64,000 nucleotides of DNA from a bacterium (lineage in GTDB: Bacteria > Myxococcota_A > UBA9160 > UBA4427), in the NCBI GenBank assembly GCA_024742285.1, contig JANSYR010000016.1:62001-126000 (forward strand). The letters run 5' to 3'. Shown one piece after another: positions 44,048 to 54,813 of the stretch. The position numbers and the translations under genes were made by a program. Position 1 is the stretch's first letter, and each line of letters opens with the position of its first letter. The notes under the pieces are model-generated. The model searched no databases, was not told the origin of the DNA, and saw only the letters and a program-made list of their open reading frames with translations.

Positions 44048-44107
44048 CCGTGTTCTAGCGAATTTCCACGCTGCGGAAAGTCGCGTTTCGTTGCTGTCGA
44101 CCCGCGC

Positions 44108-44950
44108 CTAGCGCGCCGGCATGTCGATGACGTGCACGTCCGTCTGCGGGAACGGGATGTTGCAGCCGCCCGCTTCGAGTTCTTCCTTCAGCGCGCGGGT
44201 CAGATCCCAGCGCGTGGGCCAGTAGTCGCCGGCGTTGCACCAGGGGCGCACGACGAGGTTGACCGAGGAGTCGGCCAGCTCGGAGACGGCGATCGTCGGG
44301 GCGGGATCCTTGAGGACCCGGTCGTCGGCGGTGACGACGCGCTCGATGATCTCGATCGCCTTGCCGATGTCGTCGCCGTAGCCGATGCCCATGACGAGGT
44401 CGATCCGGCGGGTTTCGTTGTAGGAGTAGTTCTTGACGATGTCGCCGTAGACCGCGCCGTTCGGGATCACGATTCGCACGTTGTCGCCGGTGTGCATGAT
44501 CGTGTTGAAGATCGCGATCTCCTTGACGGTCCCCGCCTGGCCCGCGACCTCGACGAAGTCACCGACGCGGATCGGCCGGAAGATCAGCAGCATGACGCCG
44601 GCCGAGAAGTTCGACAGCGTGCCCTGGAGCGCCAGACCGACGGCCAGGCCGGCGGTACCGAGGACGGCGATCAGCGAGGTCGTCTCGATCCCGAAGAGAT
44701 TCAGGACGGCGATCAGGACGACGCCGAGAATCACGTAGTAGAGCATGCTCGAGAAGAAGGGGATGAGAGACTGGTCCGTCCCCGCCTTCGTCAGTGAGTT
44801 GCTCAGCTTCGAGCGAGCCCAACTCGCGATCGCTCGACCGATGATGAAGACGACGATCGCGCCGATCACGCTCAGGCCGTACTCGATGATGAGGTTGCCG
44901 GTGGTCTCGACCAGACCGGTCATCATTTCGCTCGCTTCGTTCGGATCCAT
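44108..44950 (-). CDS. mscS: Small-conductance mechanosensitive channel MscS
   Basis: 280 aa, near E. coli MscS (286). Three membrane helices are followed by the soluble vestibule. The pore helix reads VLGTAGLAVGLALQGTLSNFSAGVMLLIFRPIRVGDFVEV, with the Gly/Ala packing and the Q-x-x-x-x-N-F motif typical of TM3. The beta domain contains VRIVIPNGAVYGDIVKNYS, and the C-terminal domain ends FPQTDVHVID. It opens on hypo-osmotic shock to release solutes. The 274 bp upstream, to the end of the DUF748 gene, includes an AT-rich stretch (45025-45060) that probably holds its promoter. Confidence 0.96.
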   Translation of the reverse strand: MDPNEASEMMTGLVETTGNLIIEYGLSVIGAIVVFIIGRAIASWARSKLSNSLTKAGTDQSLIPFFSSMLYYVILGVVLIAVLNLFGIETTSLIAVLGTAGLAVGLALQGTLSNFSAGVMLLIFRPIRVGDFVEVAGQAGTVKEIAIFNTIMHTGDNVRIVIPNGAVYGDIVKNYSYNETRRIDLVMGIGYGDDIGKAIEIIERVVTADDRVLKDPAPTIAVSELADSSVNLVVRPWCNAGDYWPTRWDLTRALKEELEAGGCNIPFPQTDVHVIDMPAR

Positions 44951-45224
44951 TTTCTCGATTCTCTCCTGGAGGGATGCGGTGAGGGTGCTCTCGTCCGCCC
45001 ACCGACTGAATGCGAATCAGTACGTTACCCGTCACAAGGATTCACAAAAGAAAAATCGACCGCGAGGGCACGTTTGCTTCCAATCGTGGACCCGTCGCCA
45101 AGCATGCGAAACGAAAACGTCGTAATTCTGGAGCCCTAGCCCCTCATCTCTCAGGCAGGGTCTGCAAGGTGGCCCAGCGTCAGGAACGGGCTCAGGGCAC
45201 GAACGCCGCCGCCCGGGAGCCGCG

Positions 45225-48200
45225 TCAGTCGGCCGTGAGCTCGAGCAGAGCCGTGACCGCGTCGCCCTCGGCGGCGGGACCGATCTCGACGTCGACCAGG
45301 AAGAGCCGATCCGGCGAGAGCTCGGCGGTCGCCAGCAGCGCCCCCTGGATGGCCGCCGCCCGGGCCAGCGCGAGCCGGCGCCAGTCGGCCTCCTCGAGAT
45401 CGACCTGGGCCGCGAGGGCGTCGAGGGCGGCCTCCGCGACGACCCGGTCGCGCTCTTCGCCCCGCGGCGGGAGCGCATCCGCCGGAACCAGGTCCCGGGC
45501 GCGCTGGCCGAGTCGTGCGCGAGCGAGGCGATCGAGCCCCTCCAGGCGATCCTCGGCATCGAGCTCGACGTTCGACGGATCCCTGAGGCGCTTCCGGGCC
45601 CGACTCGACATCTGCTCGTAGGCGTCGAGCCGCACCGCGGCCTCGACCTTCTCCCGGCGCAGCCCGGGCTCGTCGGCGACCGGATCCGCACGCCCCCGGA
45701 TCTCGAGGCGGAGTGCCGGGCGTTTGACCAGGATCGGCACGAGGCTGGCCAGCTGGCTGCCTTCGAGCTCGGAGAGACGCGGGGAGCCCGAGGCGAAGGC
45801 CACCTGCGCGAGGTCGTCTCCGGACGTGCCCACCAGGCCGGCCACGGCGGCGAAGGGCGACTTCGCGACCTTGGTCACGACGTTGACGAGCGCCTTCCTC
45901 AGTAGCCGGAAGACGGAGAAGCTCGGGTCGTCGAGATCGCCTTCGATCGGCAACGGGATCTCGATGTTCCCCGACGTGTCCCGCATGACGGCGACGGCGA
46001 GGCCGACGGGGAGCGACGTGGCGTCTTGGCTCTCGACCCGGCGGCCGAACTCGAACTGGCCGAGGTGCACGAGGTTCGACGCTTCGAGGTGGCGCGCATT
46101 GACCTTGTAGGCGAGGTCGAGGCCGAGCTTGCCGCGATCGATCGCGAGGCCGACGAAGCGGCCGGAGTACGGCGTGAAGGCCGGGAGCGAGACGCCCTGG
46201 ACCTCGATCTCGACGTCGGTATACGCGTCGCCCGAGAGCGGATTGATCTGCCCTGCGATCCGGATCGGCGCCACTTCGTCGATCTTGCCCGCGAGGGCGA
46301 TGCGCGCCCGGGCGACATCCTCGGAAGAGAGCCCCTCGATCGTCCCGGTCAGCGCATCGAGGGAGATCTCGAAATGCGGATCCTGGGAGAGATCGTCGAA
46401 CTCGGCCCCGATCGCATCGAGGGTGATCTTGCCGATCTCGATCCGTGGTGCGGGCGATCCGGAGCGGGCCTCGTCACTCGCCGCCTCCGCCGGCGAATCG
46501 GCCACCCCATCGCCCTCGGGCTCCCCGCCCGCGAAGATCGCACCGAGATTCGTGGCGCCGTCGGCGCCGATCACGACGTGGGCGAGCGCTTCGGACAACG
46601 CGATCTCGCCGATCCGGACCCGATCGCTCGACTCGCCGGATGCAGCGGCCGTCGCGAAGTCGAGGTCCTCGATCCGCAGGCTGTCCCACTCGAGGAAGGG
46701 GCGCTCGAGACGCCGATCGATCGTGAGCAGGTCGTCGAGCTGGACGCGCCCCGCCGCGGTGATCGCCATCGGTCCCGCCTCGCCGCTCGAGCGAACGTCG
46801 ACGTCGAGCGTCGCCGAGAGCGAAGCGCTCGGCACTTCGAGTCGCGCCACGTCTTCGAGGTAGGGCTGGTAGGGACCGAGCGCGATCGAGTCGAGCTCGA
46901 TCTCGAGCTTCGTCGCCAGCGGGTCGAGGGTGAACGGACCTGCGATCGCGAGCTTCCCGGCCTCACCCACGCCGGTCGAGAAGCGCAGCCCGAGCTCGGT
47001 GCCCGGCGCGCTCGCATACCCGGTGAGCTCGAGATCGAGTGGTCCCACGGCGAGCGAGACCGGTCGCGCGGCGCTTCGATCCTCGATCGCGACGTCGAGC
47101 GCGCGAAGGGCGATGCGATCGATCGAGATCTCCGGCGCGCGCGACGACGCGTCCTCGGGAGCCGGCTCGGCGACCTCGTCGGACGGCGCGGCCTCCGCGG
47201 CCGTTTTCGACCCGACCGGCGTGAACAGGGTGGCGAGATGGACTTCTCCGTCCGGGGCGACGTGGGATCGGACGCGTCCCCCTTCGAGCGCCACGTCGGC
47301 GACGTCGACCGAGACGAGACCTTCGGGATCGATCCGGGCCGCGATTCCGGACAGGTCGAGGGCCGGGACCACGACGACGGGTCCCTCGATCTCCGGATCG
47401 AGGATGCGGAGGTCCCGGAGACCGACGCTCGCGTCTTCCACGGTGAGATCCAGGCCTTCCGAGAGGTCGAGGTCGTAGCGCGCAGACACGGCGAGGTGTC
47501 CGCCTTCGACCTCGAACGCAAGCTGATCGGAGAGGAAGTCCCAGGGCAGGCGTAGCTCGAACCTCTCGAGCGCGAGCTCGCCCTTCGACCGGATCGGCTC
47601 GAGCCCGACGGTTCCCGTCCAGATCAGGGCCGTCTCGTCGCCGATCCGGATCGAAATCGAGTACGGGGACTCGGCCCCGGCGCGCGTCGTGAATCCCTCG
47701 ACCTCGAGATCGAGGGGCTTCACGGCGACGGCGAAGGGGCGCGTCCGGGAGAGGTCCTCGAAGCGAAAGTCGCCCCGCTCGATCCGGATCGAGCCGACGT
47801 CCACGACGGGGAGCTCGGATTCTTCCTCGTCGTCCGCTTCGACGGGGGCTTCCTCGCTCGCCTCGGGAAGGAACGCCAGCAGGTTCAACGCCCCCGCCTC
47901 GTCGATCACCGCGGAGATCCTCGGCTCGACGAGGACGACTTCTTCGAGCGCCAGGTTCGCGATCAACAGGTTCAGGATCGACACGTCCGCGGCGAACGTG
48001 GTGAAGGCGACCGCGTCTCCGCGTCCGGACGGGTCGGGGAGCGCGAAGTCGTGGAGCGAGAGGCGCCAGCCGAAGGGATCGAAGGAGACCGTCTCGAGGC
48101 TCGGGCGCGTTCCGGTCTGCTCTTCGACGACCGCGACGAGCTGGGACTCGACCACCGAAGGGACGACCAGGTAGCCGAGGGCCAGATAGAGGACGAAGAG

Positions 48201-48281
48201 TGCGGCCGCGGCGAGGCCCACCTTCCGACGGGTGGAGAGGGGCGACGAGGCGTCGCGCGCGGGCGCTTCCTGCTCGGACAT
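45225..48281 (-). CDS. DUF748 (AsmA-like) envelope protein with C-terminal OmpA-like region
   Basis: 1018 aa. One N-terminal membrane helix (about 20-45, [20 protein letters not shown]) anchors a very large periplasmic region of AsmA-like beta repeats, with [17 protein letters not shown] near the start and recurring VxIGxIxLxxxxxxFxDLS units. The DUF748 core is strongest at 640-830 ([49 protein letters not shown]). The region [21 protein letters not shown] resembles an OmpA-like fold. AsmA-superfamily proteins bridge the envelope and move phospholipids, so this is a candidate lipid-transport protein. It is divergent from nadK. Confidence 0.85.
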   Translation of the reverse strand: MSEQEAPARDASSPLSTRRKVGLAAAALFVLYLALGYLVVPSVVESQLVAVVEEQTGTRPSLETVSFDPFGWRLSLHDFALPDPSGRGDAVAFTTFAADVSILNLLIANLALEEVVLVEPRISAVIDEAGALNLLAFLPEASEEAPVEADDEEESELPVVDVGSIRIERGDFRFEDLSRTRPFAVAVKPLDLEVEGFTTRAGAESPYSISIRIGDETALIWTGTVGLEPIRSKGELALERFELRLPWDFLSDQLAFEVEGGHLAVSARYDLDLSEGLDLTVEDASVGLRDLRILDPEIEGPVVVVPALDLSGIAARIDPEGLVSVDVADVALEGGRVRSHVAPDGEVHLATLFTPVGSKTAAEAAPSDEVAEPAPEDASSRAPEISIDRIALRALDVAIEDRSAARPVSLAVGPLDLELTGYASAPGTELGLRFSTGVGEAGKLAIAGPFTLDPLATKLEIELDSIALGPYQPYLEDVARLEVPSASLSATLDVDVRSSGEAGPMAITAAGRVQLDDLLTIDRRLERPFLEWDSLRIEDLDFATAAASGESSDRVRIGEIALSEALAHVVIGADGATNLGAIFAGGEPEGDGVADSPAEAASDEARSGSPAPRIEIGKITLDAIGAEFDDLSQDPHFEISLDALTGTIEGLSSEDVARARIALAGKIDEVAPIRIAGQINPLSGDAYTDVEIEVQGVSLPAFTPYSGRFVGLAIDRGKLGLDLAYKVNARHLEASNLVHLGQFEFGRRVESQDATSLPVGLAVAVMRDTSGNIEIPLPIEGDLDDPSFSVFRLLRKALVNVVTKVAKSPFAAVAGLVGTSGDDLAQVAFASGSPRLSELEGSQLASLVPILVKRPALRLEIRGRADPVADEPGLRREKVEAAVRLDAYEQMSSRARKRLRDPSNVELDAEDRLEGLDRLARARLGQRARDLVPADALPPRGEERDRVVAEAALDALAAQVDLEEADWRRLALARAAAIQGALLATAELSPDRLFLVDVEIGPAAEGDAVTALLELTAD

Positions 48282-48486
48282 CGGAGGGGTTCCAACGAAT
48301 CGGCGGCGACGGCTGGGGGCGACGCCAGAAAGGGGGATCGGGGGCGCGCGGACGAGGACCGTCACGCGGGAGCGCGAGGATACCCGAGGCCTTCCACGAT
48401 CGGGAGAGGCGATCACACTTGCTATTCTCCGCGCGTCCGAACGAGCGGTCACCCGCACGAGCCTTCCCCAACCCGGGTCGCATTTC

Positions 48487-49299
48487 ATGAGCAACGACAG
48501 CGCAGAATCGACCGGCGACGCGAAAACCTTCGCCGACGCCGAACACATGGCGTTCGTCGCGGCCCGGACCGAGCCCGCCCAGGCCGCCCTCGCCCAGCTC
48601 GAAGCGCTCTATCCGACGAAGCCGGCGACCGACGCGGACGTGATCGTCGCCCTCGGCGGGGACGGCTTCATGCTCCAGACGATCCACCGCTTCATGGCCC
48701 AGGGGACGCCGATCTACGGGATGAACCGCGGTTCCGTCGGCTTCCTGATGAACCCGTTCTCGACGGACGACCTGCTCGGCCGGATCCGTCGGGCCGAATG
48801 CGCGCGGCTCAACCCCCTGCGGATGGTGGCCCACCTCGAAACGGGCGCGAAGGTCGAGCTCCAGGCGATGAACGAGGTCTCGATCTTCCGGCAGACGCGC
48901 CAGGCGGCGAAGCTCCGGGTCTTCGTCGACGGCGTGATCCGGCTCGAGGAGATGACCTGCGACGGGGCGCTCGTCGCGACGCCGGCGGGCAGCACGGCCT
49001 ACAATCTCTCCGCCCACGGCCCGATCCTGCCGCTCGATGCCGGCGTCCTGGCGCTGACTCCGATCAGCGTCTTCCGCCCGCGGCGCTGGCGCGGCGCGCT
49101 GATCCCCCGCTCGTCGAAGATCCGGGTCGAAGTGCTGGAAGCGGACAAGCGCCCGGTCTCCGCCGTGGCGGATTCGACGGAGATCCGGGAGGTCGTCGCG
49201 ATCGAGGTCGAAGAAGACCGGGACGTCGAGGTCCAGGTCCTCTTCGAGGCGGGGCAGAGCCTCTCCGAGCGCAACCTCGCGGAGCAGTTCAGCCTCTGA
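48487..49299 (+). CDS. nadK: NAD kinase
   Basis: 270 aa enzyme making NADP from NAD. The nucleotide motif [19 protein letters not shown] contains GGDG, and [23 protein letters not shown] is the NE motif region. [36 protein letters not shown] is the most conserved block. The ribosome-binding site before the chosen ATG is weak, but the length and N-terminus fit the alphaproteobacterial type. The stop overlaps the hemJ start (TGATG), beginning a run of closely spaced genes that continues to the rsmC-like gene. Confidence 0.95.
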   Translation: MSNDSAESTGDAKTFADAEHMAFVAARTEPAQAALAQLEALYPTKPATDADVIVALGGDGFMLQTIHRFMAQGTPIYGMNRGSVGFLMNPFSTDDLLGRIRRAECARLNPLRMVAHLETGAKVELQAMNEVSIFRQTRQAAKLRVFVDGVIRLEEMTCDGALVATPAGSTAYNLSAHGPILPLDAGVLALTPISVFRPRRWRGALIPRSSKIRVEVLEADKRPVSAVADSTEIREVVAIEVEEDRDVEVQVLFEAGQSLSERNLAEQFSL

Positions 49300-49757
49300 T
49301 GAGCGCCTTCCTGATCGCGATCTACCCGTGGATCAAGGTCCTCCACGTCCTGGCCGTCATCTCCTGGATGGCCGGTCTGCTCTATCTCCCGCGCCTCTTC
49401 GTGAACCACGCGCAGGTCGAGGTCGGGACCGAGACGAGCGAGGTCTTCAAGGGGATGGAGGACCGCCTGGCGCGGCTGATCATGCGGCCGGCGATGATCG
49501 TGAGCGTCGGGGCGGGCCTCGCGATGGTCTCGATCCCGGGAACGCCCGGCTACCTCCCGCAGGCCGGCTACTGGATCTGGCTGAAGCTGCTCTTCGTGGG
49601 CGCCCTGCTCCACATGCACTTCCTGCAGATGCGCTGGCGGGACGACTTCGCCGAAGACCGCAACCAGCGCGAGCACCGCTTCTACCGCATCATGAACGAG
49701 GTGCCGACGCTGCTGATGATCGGCATCGTGATCTGCGTGATCGTGAAGCCCTTCTGA
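49299..49757 (+). CDS. hemJ: Protoporphyrinogen IX oxidase HemJ
   Basis: 152 aa membrane protein with four helices. The conserved His is in [31 protein letters not shown], and [16 protein letters not shown] and [20 protein letters not shown] follow, all typical of HemJ. It oxidises protoporphyrinogen IX in heme synthesis and replaces HemG or HemY. It is translationally coupled to nadK. The next gene, pqqB, begins 41 bp on and may share the transcript. Confidence 0.93.
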   Translation: MSAFLIAIYPWIKVLHVLAVISWMAGLLYLPRLFVNHAQVEVGTETSEVFKGMEDRLARLIMRPAMIVSVGAGLAMVSIPGTPGYLPQAGYWIWLKLLFVGALLHMHFLQMRWRDDFAEDRNQREHRFYRIMNEVPTLLMIGIVICVIVKPF

Positions 49758-49798
49758 GCGGGCGCGCCTCCCGCTCCCCCTTCCATGGACACCCCCCG

Positions 49799-50716
49799 AT
49801 GAAGATCTTCGTGCTCGGCTCCGGCGCCGGTGGCGGCTTTCCCCAGTGGAACTGCAACTGCCCGAATTGCAGCGGTCTGCGCGCGGGCACGATCCGGTCG
49901 AGCGCGCGCACCCAGTCTTCGCTCGCGATCAACGATGGCGGCGAGGACTGGCTCCTCGTGAACGCGTCCCCGGACCTTCGCGCCCAGCTCGAGACCTGTC
50001 CCGCCCTCCAGCCCGCGCGCGCCGTCCGCGACACCGCGATCGCGGCAGTCCTGATCGTGGACGCACAGATCGACCACACGACGGGCTTGATGACCCTTCG
50101 CGAGCACACCCAGCGCCTCCCGGTCTACTGCACGCCGAGCGTCCACAGCGATCTCACGACGGGCTACCCGCTCCTGAACGTGCTCGAACATTTCCGGGGC
50201 GTCGACTGGCGTCCCGTGGATGCCGTCGGGCGCGTCCCCTTCCGGGTACCCGAGCTACCCGGGATCGAGCTCCATCCGATCCCGCTTCCGGGCGAAGCCC
50301 CGCCCTATTCACCCCGTCGCCACCAGCCCGCGGAGGACGACACGATCGGCGTGACCTTCGTCGATCGCGCGAGCGGCAAGCGCGTCTTCTATGCCCCCGG
50401 CCTCGGCGGCTGGACCGACCTCGTGATCGAGCAGGCGGAGCGGGCCGACGTCGTACTGATCGACGGCACGCTCTGGAAGGACGACGAGCTCGCGGATCGC
50501 GGCGCCGCCGACAAGACCGGCCGGGAGATGGGCCACCTCGCGCAGACCGGAGACGACGGGATGCTCGAGCGGCTCACGCCCCTCGCTGGGCGCAAGATCC
50601 TGATCCACATCAACAACACCAACCCGATCCTCGACGAGGCGAGCCCGGAACGCGCGAAGCTCGCGGCCGCCGGAATCGAAGTCGCCTACGACGGCATGGA
50701 GATCGAAGTCGCATGA
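49799..50716 (+). CDS. pqqB: PQQ biosynthesis protein PqqB
   Basis: 305 aa metallo-beta-lactamase-fold protein of pyrroloquinoline quinone synthesis. The diagnostic N-terminus is [24 protein letters not shown], with the C-x-C-x-x-C metal motif. [15 protein letters not shown] matches the PqqB variant of the His/Asp motif, and [34 protein letters not shown] is also typical. PqqB is thought to hydroxylate a Tyr-derived intermediate. It overlaps pqqC by ATGA. No pqqA, pqqD or pqqE is adjacent; the 41 bp upstream are too short for pqqA. Confidence 0.93.
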   Translation: MKIFVLGSGAGGGFPQWNCNCPNCSGLRAGTIRSSARTQSSLAINDGGEDWLLVNASPDLRAQLETCPALQPARAVRDTAIAAVLIVDAQIDHTTGLMTLREHTQRLPVYCTPSVHSDLTTGYPLLNVLEHFRGVDWRPVDAVGRVPFRVPELPGIELHPIPLPGEAPPYSPRRHQPAEDDTIGVTFVDRASGKRVFYAPGLGGWTDLVIEQAERADVVLIDGTLWKDDELADRGAADKTGREMGHLAQTGDDGMLERLTPLAGRKILIHINNTNPILDEASPERAKLAAAGIEVAYDGMEIEVA

Positions 50717-51453
50717 CCGCAGGAGCCCCGGTCCAGACCCGCGCGGAGTTCGAGGCGCGCCTGCGCGGGATGGAGCGCTTCTATCACATCCACCACCCCT
50801 TCCAACTCGCGATGAACGAGGGGGGCCTCGATAAAGAGGCGGTGCGCGGCTGGGTGGCGAACCGCTTCTACTACCAGATCCAGATCCCCCGCAAGGACGC
50901 GGCGATCCTCTCGAACTGCCCCGACCGGAACGTCCGGCGCCTCTGGATCCGGCGGATCCTCGATCACGACGGCGAGGCGGGAGACGGCGACGACTCCGGC
51001 GGGATCGAGGCGTGGCTGCGACTCGGCGAATCCGTCGGCCTGACCCGCGAGGAGATTCTCGACCAGCGACACGTCCTGCCCGGCGTCCGCTTCGCTGTCG
51101 ATGCCTATGTGCGCTTCGCGCAGACGGCGCCCTGGCAGGAAGCGGCCGCCTCGTCGCTGACCGAGCTCTTCGCGCCGACGATCCACCAGAAGCGTCTCGA
51201 CAACTGGCCGACCCTCTATCCGTGGATCGACGAAGGCGGCTACGACTACTTCCGACGACGCCTGGGCGAAGCGCGCCGCGACGTCGAGCACGGCCTCCAG
51301 CTGACCCTCGACGGCTTCGATACCCGCGCGCTCCAGGACCGCGCGGTCGAGGTGCTGCAGTTCAAGCTCGACATCCTCTGGACGATGCTCGACGCGATGT
51401 GGATGGCCTACGTCGAGAAGCGGCCTCCCTACGCCGGTTGCCCCGAGGCATGA
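50713..51453 (+). CDS. pqqC: Pyrroloquinoline-quinone synthase PqqC
   Basis: 246 aa cofactorless oxidase for the last ring-closing steps of PQQ synthesis. The helical-bundle sequence [48 protein letters not shown] is close to characterised PqqC. RRILDHDG and [37 protein letters not shown] also fit. It follows pqqB with an ATGA overlap. Next comes an rRNA methyltransferase rather than pqqD and pqqE, so the cluster is split. Confidence 0.94.
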   Translation: MTAGAPVQTRAEFEARLRGMERFYHIHHPFQLAMNEGGLDKEAVRGWVANRFYYQIQIPRKDAAILSNCPDRNVRRLWIRRILDHDGEAGDGDDSGGIEAWLRLGESVGLTREEILDQRHVLPGVRFAVDAYVRFAQTAPWQEAAASSLTELFAPTIHQKRLDNWPTLYPWIDEGGYDYFRRRLGEARRDVEHGLQLTLDGFDTRALQDRAVEVLQFKLDILWTMLDAMWMAYVEKRPPYAGCPEA

Positions 51454-51457
51454 CGCG

Positions 51458-52579
51458 ATGAGTCGGCGGGACCGGAAGCCCGAGGCGCTCGTCCTCGACG
51501 AAGGGGTCCTGCGCGAAGGCCCCGTCTGCGAGATCGGCGGCGCCCTCGCCGTCGAGGCCTGCGGCGGGCTCGTCGTCACGCCCTGGCGCAACCGCTACCG
51601 CGCCGCCGAGATCGCCGACCTCGAGGTGGCTTCTTCGACCGAAGGCGTGGGCGACGCCTCGTTCTCGCAGGTCGTGGTCCACCTCCAGAAGGGCCGCGCC
51701 GCGACCGCTTCGGATCTCGCCGAGGCCTGGCGGATCCTCGCGCCCGGCGGCCAGCTCCTCTTCGCCGGGACCAACAGCGTGGGCGTCACCTCCGCGGTCA
51801 AGCGCCTCGCCAAGGCGCTCGACCAGTCCCCGATCGTCGTCACGAACCGGGCCCGTGCCCGAGTCGTGCGCTTCAAGAAGGACGAAGGCCCCGGCCCGGA
51901 ACGCGAGGCCACGCCCGACATCGAGGCGTACGTCGACGCCCTCGACGGGACTCGCCACCCCCTGGCCCTCGAGACGCGCCCCGGGGTCTTCAGCGCGAAG
52001 AAGCTCGACACCGGGAGCGAGCTCCTGCTGGGCGCCCTCGCCGGCTTCGTCGGCCACAAGCCGCCGAAGCGGATCGTCGACCTCGGTTGCGGCACCGGCG
52101 TCCTGGGCCTGGCCGCCGCGACGCTCTATCGGGAGGCCGAATGCCTGTTGGCCGACGCCGACGCGCGCGCCGTCGCTTGCACCCGCGCGAACGTCGCCGC
52201 CCTGGGGCTTTCCGCGCGATGCCGGGTCGAGTGGTGGGACGCGCGGGAGACGCCGCTCGGTGACCGCTTCGATCTCGCGCTCGTGAACCCGCCCTTCCAT
52301 CAGCACGGGACCGAGGTCGACCTCGGACCGGCCCTCGCGCTCTTCCGGAGCCTCGGGACCTGGCTCGGCCGGAACGGACGCGCCCTGGTCGTCGCGAACC
52401 GGACGCTGCCCTACGAGCAGGCCCTCGCCGAAGAGGGGCAGGTCGAGACGGTGGCCTCGACGCGCGGCTACAAGCTGCTCTCGCTCAAGAGGAGCGCCCG
52501 CTCCTCCGGAGCGAGAGGACGGAGATCCCCAGGCGCCAGATCCGGCGGCAGATCGAGCGCGGCCACCCGGTCGCGGTGA
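51458..52579 (+). CDS. RsmC/RlmG-like rRNA guanine methyltransferase
   Basis: 373 aa. The N-terminal half (about 1-160) is a degenerate methyltransferase-like domain (FSQVVVHLQKGRAATASDLAEAWRILAPGGQLLFAG), as in RsmC. The C-terminal half is catalytic: KRIVDLGCGTGVLGLAAA binds SAM, and DLALVNPPFHQHGTEVD contains the NPPF motif of N2-guanine methyltransferases. The last 30 or so residues are Arg/Ser rich (SARSSGARGRRSPGARSGG) and coincide with the 112-bp tail-to-tail overlap with the pseudouridine synthase gene. It starts 4 bp after pqqC. Confidence 0.85.
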   Translation: MSRRDRKPEALVLDEGVLREGPVCEIGGALAVEACGGLVVTPWRNRYRAAEIADLEVASSTEGVGDASFSQVVVHLQKGRAATASDLAEAWRILAPGGQLLFAGTNSVGVTSAVKRLAKALDQSPIVVTNRARARVVRFKKDEGPGPEREATPDIEAYVDALDGTRHPLALETRPGVFSAKKLDTGSELLLGALAGFVGHKPPKRIVDLGCGTGVLGLAAATLYREAECLLADADARAVACTRANVAALGLSARCRVEWWDARETPLGDRFDLALVNPPFHQHGTEVDLGPALALFRSLGTWLGRNGRALVVANRTLPYEQALAEEGQVETVASTRGYKLLSLKRSARSSGARGRRSPGARSGGRSSAATRSR

Positions 52580-53226
52580 AGCGTGGTCACCGTCGCGCCG
52601 AGGGCCCGGAACATCCGGCGTACCTGATGCGTGCGTCCCTCGCGAAGGACGAGCGTCGCCCGCCCATCGTCCTCGACCACGAGCTCGGCGGGACGCGTCG
52701 GCTTGTCCTCGCCGTTCAACAGGATCCCCTCGCGGCAACGCGCCGCGGCGTCCTCGGGTAGCGCCCCCCGATACTCGACCCGATAGCGCTTGGCGACCTT
52801 GCGGGTGGGGTGGGTCATGCGATGGATGAAGTCGCCGTCGGTCGTGAGCACGAGAAGGCCCGAGGTCTCGCGATCGAGCCGGCCGGCGATCTTGAGCGAT
52901 CGCGCGCGAAGGCGCGCGTCGAGCAGGTCGAAGACGAGCGGCGCCTCCCGCTCGTCGTGGCTGCACGCGACCCCGACCGGCTTGTGCATCAGGAAGTCCG
53001 CCCGCGAGACCGGAGACTCGACCGGGGCTTCGTCGAGCGCGACGACCTCGTCGCCGATCCGCCGGCTCGCGTCCCGGCAGACCTCGCCGTCGACGGTGAC
53101 GCGCCCCTGCTTGATCAGGGCGCGGGCCTGCTTTCTCGACGCGAGACCCGCGCGCGAGAGGAAGCCATCGAGACGCGGCCCTCGCTCCCCGTTCCGTGCC
53201 TGGTCGCCCGATCCCGTGGAAGTCAT
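52468..53226 (-). CDS. RsuA/RluB/RluE/RluF-family pseudouridine synthase
   Basis: 252 aa. An N-terminal S4 RNA-binding domain (PRLDGFLSRAGLASRKQARALIKQGRVTVDG) precedes the catalytic domain. It has FLMHKPVGVACSHDE, catalytic Asp in IAGRLDRETSGLLVLTTDGDF, and EGRTHQVRRMFRALGATVTTLHRDRVAAL. The last block is the RsuA-family KxxxxQVRRM motif. The target is 16S or 23S rRNA. The 3' 112 bp overlap the rsmC-like gene on the other strand, so two rRNA-modifying enzymes converge and share sequence. Confidence 0.92.
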   Translation of the reverse strand: MTSTGSGDQARNGERGPRLDGFLSRAGLASRKQARALIKQGRVTVDGEVCRDASRRIGDEVVALDEAPVESPVSRADFLMHKPVGVACSHDEREAPLVFDLLDARLRARSLKIAGRLDRETSGLLVLTTDGDFIHRMTHPTRKVAKRYRVEYRGALPEDAAARCREGILLNGEDKPTRPAELVVEDDGRATLVLREGRTHQVRRMFRALGATVTTLHRDRVAALDLPPDLAPGDLRPLAPEERALLLSESSL

Positions 53227-53453
53227 GCGGCGACGAGTCTATCCGATGCCAGCTGCCGGCCGGTGAGGGCAGGGCCCCATCGGAAGGCGACGCGCAGGAC
53301 GGCCGGGATGCCTTTGAAAGCCATCCCGGGACGAGTACACTGCGCGCCCGATTTTCGCGCGGAGGTCGCCCTCCCCGCGCGCGTCCGAGAACCGGGGCCA
53401 CGCCGCGTGCGCTCCTTCCTTCCTCCCCTCCTCCCTCCAGTCCGGTCCTTCGC

Positions 53454-54776
53454 ATGAGCATTCGTGTCTGCAAATTCGGCGGCAGCAGCGTGGCCGACGC
53501 CGGCCAGATGCGAAAGGTGCGCGCGATCGTCGAGGCGGAGGCAGAGCGACGCTTCGTCGTCCCCTCCGCGCCCGGCAAACGAAGCGCCGACGACATCAAG
53601 GTCACCGACCTTCTCTACCGTACGAACGACGCAGCGACCGCCGGCGAATCGATCGAGCCCCTCTTCGACCAGATCGCGGAGCGTTATCAGAAGATCGTCG
53701 CGGACCTCGGCCTCGACTTCGATCTCGACCCCGCCCTCGCCGAGGTCCACGACCGGATCGCCGGCGGCGCCGGGGCGGACTACGCAGCGAGCCGCGGGGA
53801 GTACCTGAACGGCGTGATCCTCTCGAAGCTGTTGGATCGTCCGCTGATCGACCCGGCGACGATGATCCGTTTCGACGCGGACGGCCGCTTCCTCGCGGAG
53901 GAGACGCAGAAGGCCGTCGCAGAGCGGCTGGGTTCGGAGGAGACCGGGGTCGTCCCCGGCTTCTACGGCGCCCTGCCCGACGGCTCGATCAAGACCTTCT
54001 CCCGAGGTGGCTCGGACGTGACGGGCGCGATCGTGTCCCGCGGCGTCGGCGCATCGGTCTACGAGAACTGGACCGACGTCTCGGGCCTGCTGATGACCGA
54101 CCCGCGGATCGTCGATTCGCCGCGGACCATCGGCGAGCTCACCTATCGCGAGCTCCGCGAGCTCGCGTACATGGGCGCAACCGTTCTCCACGACGAGGCG
54201 ATCTTCCCCGTGCGCGAAGCGGGCATCCCCGTTCACATCAAGAACACCAACGCGCCCGACGATCGAGGGACCGTGATCGCGCGGGGCGGCCTCGAGGGGG
54301 CGCCGACGGGCCGCGTGACCGGCATCGCCGGCCGCAAGGACTTCACGATCATCGCCCTCGAGAAGACGCTGATGAACGCCGAGATCGGCTTCGGCCGGCG
54401 CCTGCTCGGCGTCCTCGAGGCCCACGGCCTGTCCTGGGAGCACATCCCGAGCGGAATCGACACGCTCTCGATCGTGCTGAAGAGCGATGCGGTCGAGGGC
54501 CGCCTCGACGATCTCCTCGAAGCGATCCGAAGGGAATGTGCGCCCGACACGATCGAGGTCAACGCGGGCATCGCGCTGATCGCGACCGTCGGGCGCGGCA
54601 TGAGCCACGTTCCCGGAACCGCGGCCCGGCTCTTCGGCGCGCTCGCCGACGCGGGCATCAACATCCGCATGATCGATCAGGGATCGAGCGAGCTGAACAT
54701 CATCGTGGGCGTCGAGAACGGCGACTTCGAGAAGACCGTGCGCGTGATCTACGACGCCTTCGTGGACGGCGCGTGA
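53454..54776 (+). CDS. lysC: Aspartate kinase
   Basis: 440 aa monofunctional aspartokinase, first step to lysine, threonine and methionine. It starts ISIRVCKFGGSSVADA-like (VCKFGGSSVAD), with substrate motif FSRGGSDVTGAIVSRGVGASVYENWTDVSGLLMTDPRIV. Paired ACT domains at the C-terminus (KTLMNAEIGFGRRLLGVLEAHGL and ALIATVGRGMSHVPGTAARLFGALADAGINIRMIDQGSSELNII) provide feedback control. The upstream 227 bp contain TACACT about 110 bp before the ATG as a possible -10 box. I see no lysine riboswitch. Confidence 0.95.
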   Translation: MSIRVCKFGGSSVADAGQMRKVRAIVEAEAERRFVVPSAPGKRSADDIKVTDLLYRTNDAATAGESIEPLFDQIAERYQKIVADLGLDFDLDPALAEVHDRIAGGAGADYAASRGEYLNGVILSKLLDRPLIDPATMIRFDADGRFLAEETQKAVAERLGSEETGVVPGFYGALPDGSIKTFSRGGSDVTGAIVSRGVGASVYENWTDVSGLLMTDPRIVDSPRTIGELTYRELRELAYMGATVLHDEAIFPVREAGIPVHIKNTNAPDDRGTVIARGGLEGAPTGRVTGIAGRKDFTIIALEKTLMNAEIGFGRRLLGVLEAHGLSWEHIPSGIDTLSIVLKSDAVEGRLDDLLEAIRRECAPDTIEVNAGIALIATVGRGMSHVPGTAARLFGALADAGINIRMIDQGSSELNIIVGVENGDFEKTVRVIYDAFVDGA

Positions 54777-54813
54777 TCGTCGCCAAGCGCCGGGCGCTCG
54801 TCGGAGGAGACGC

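Noticed and set aside
49757-49799. Hidden pqqA upstream of pqqB
   Set aside because: The 41-bp gap is too short for the precursor peptide and contains no start followed by an E-x-x-x-Y peptide.
53227-53453. Lysine riboswitch upstream of lysC
   Set aside because: The region is short and GC-rich and shows none of the conserved five-helix lysine aptamer elements.
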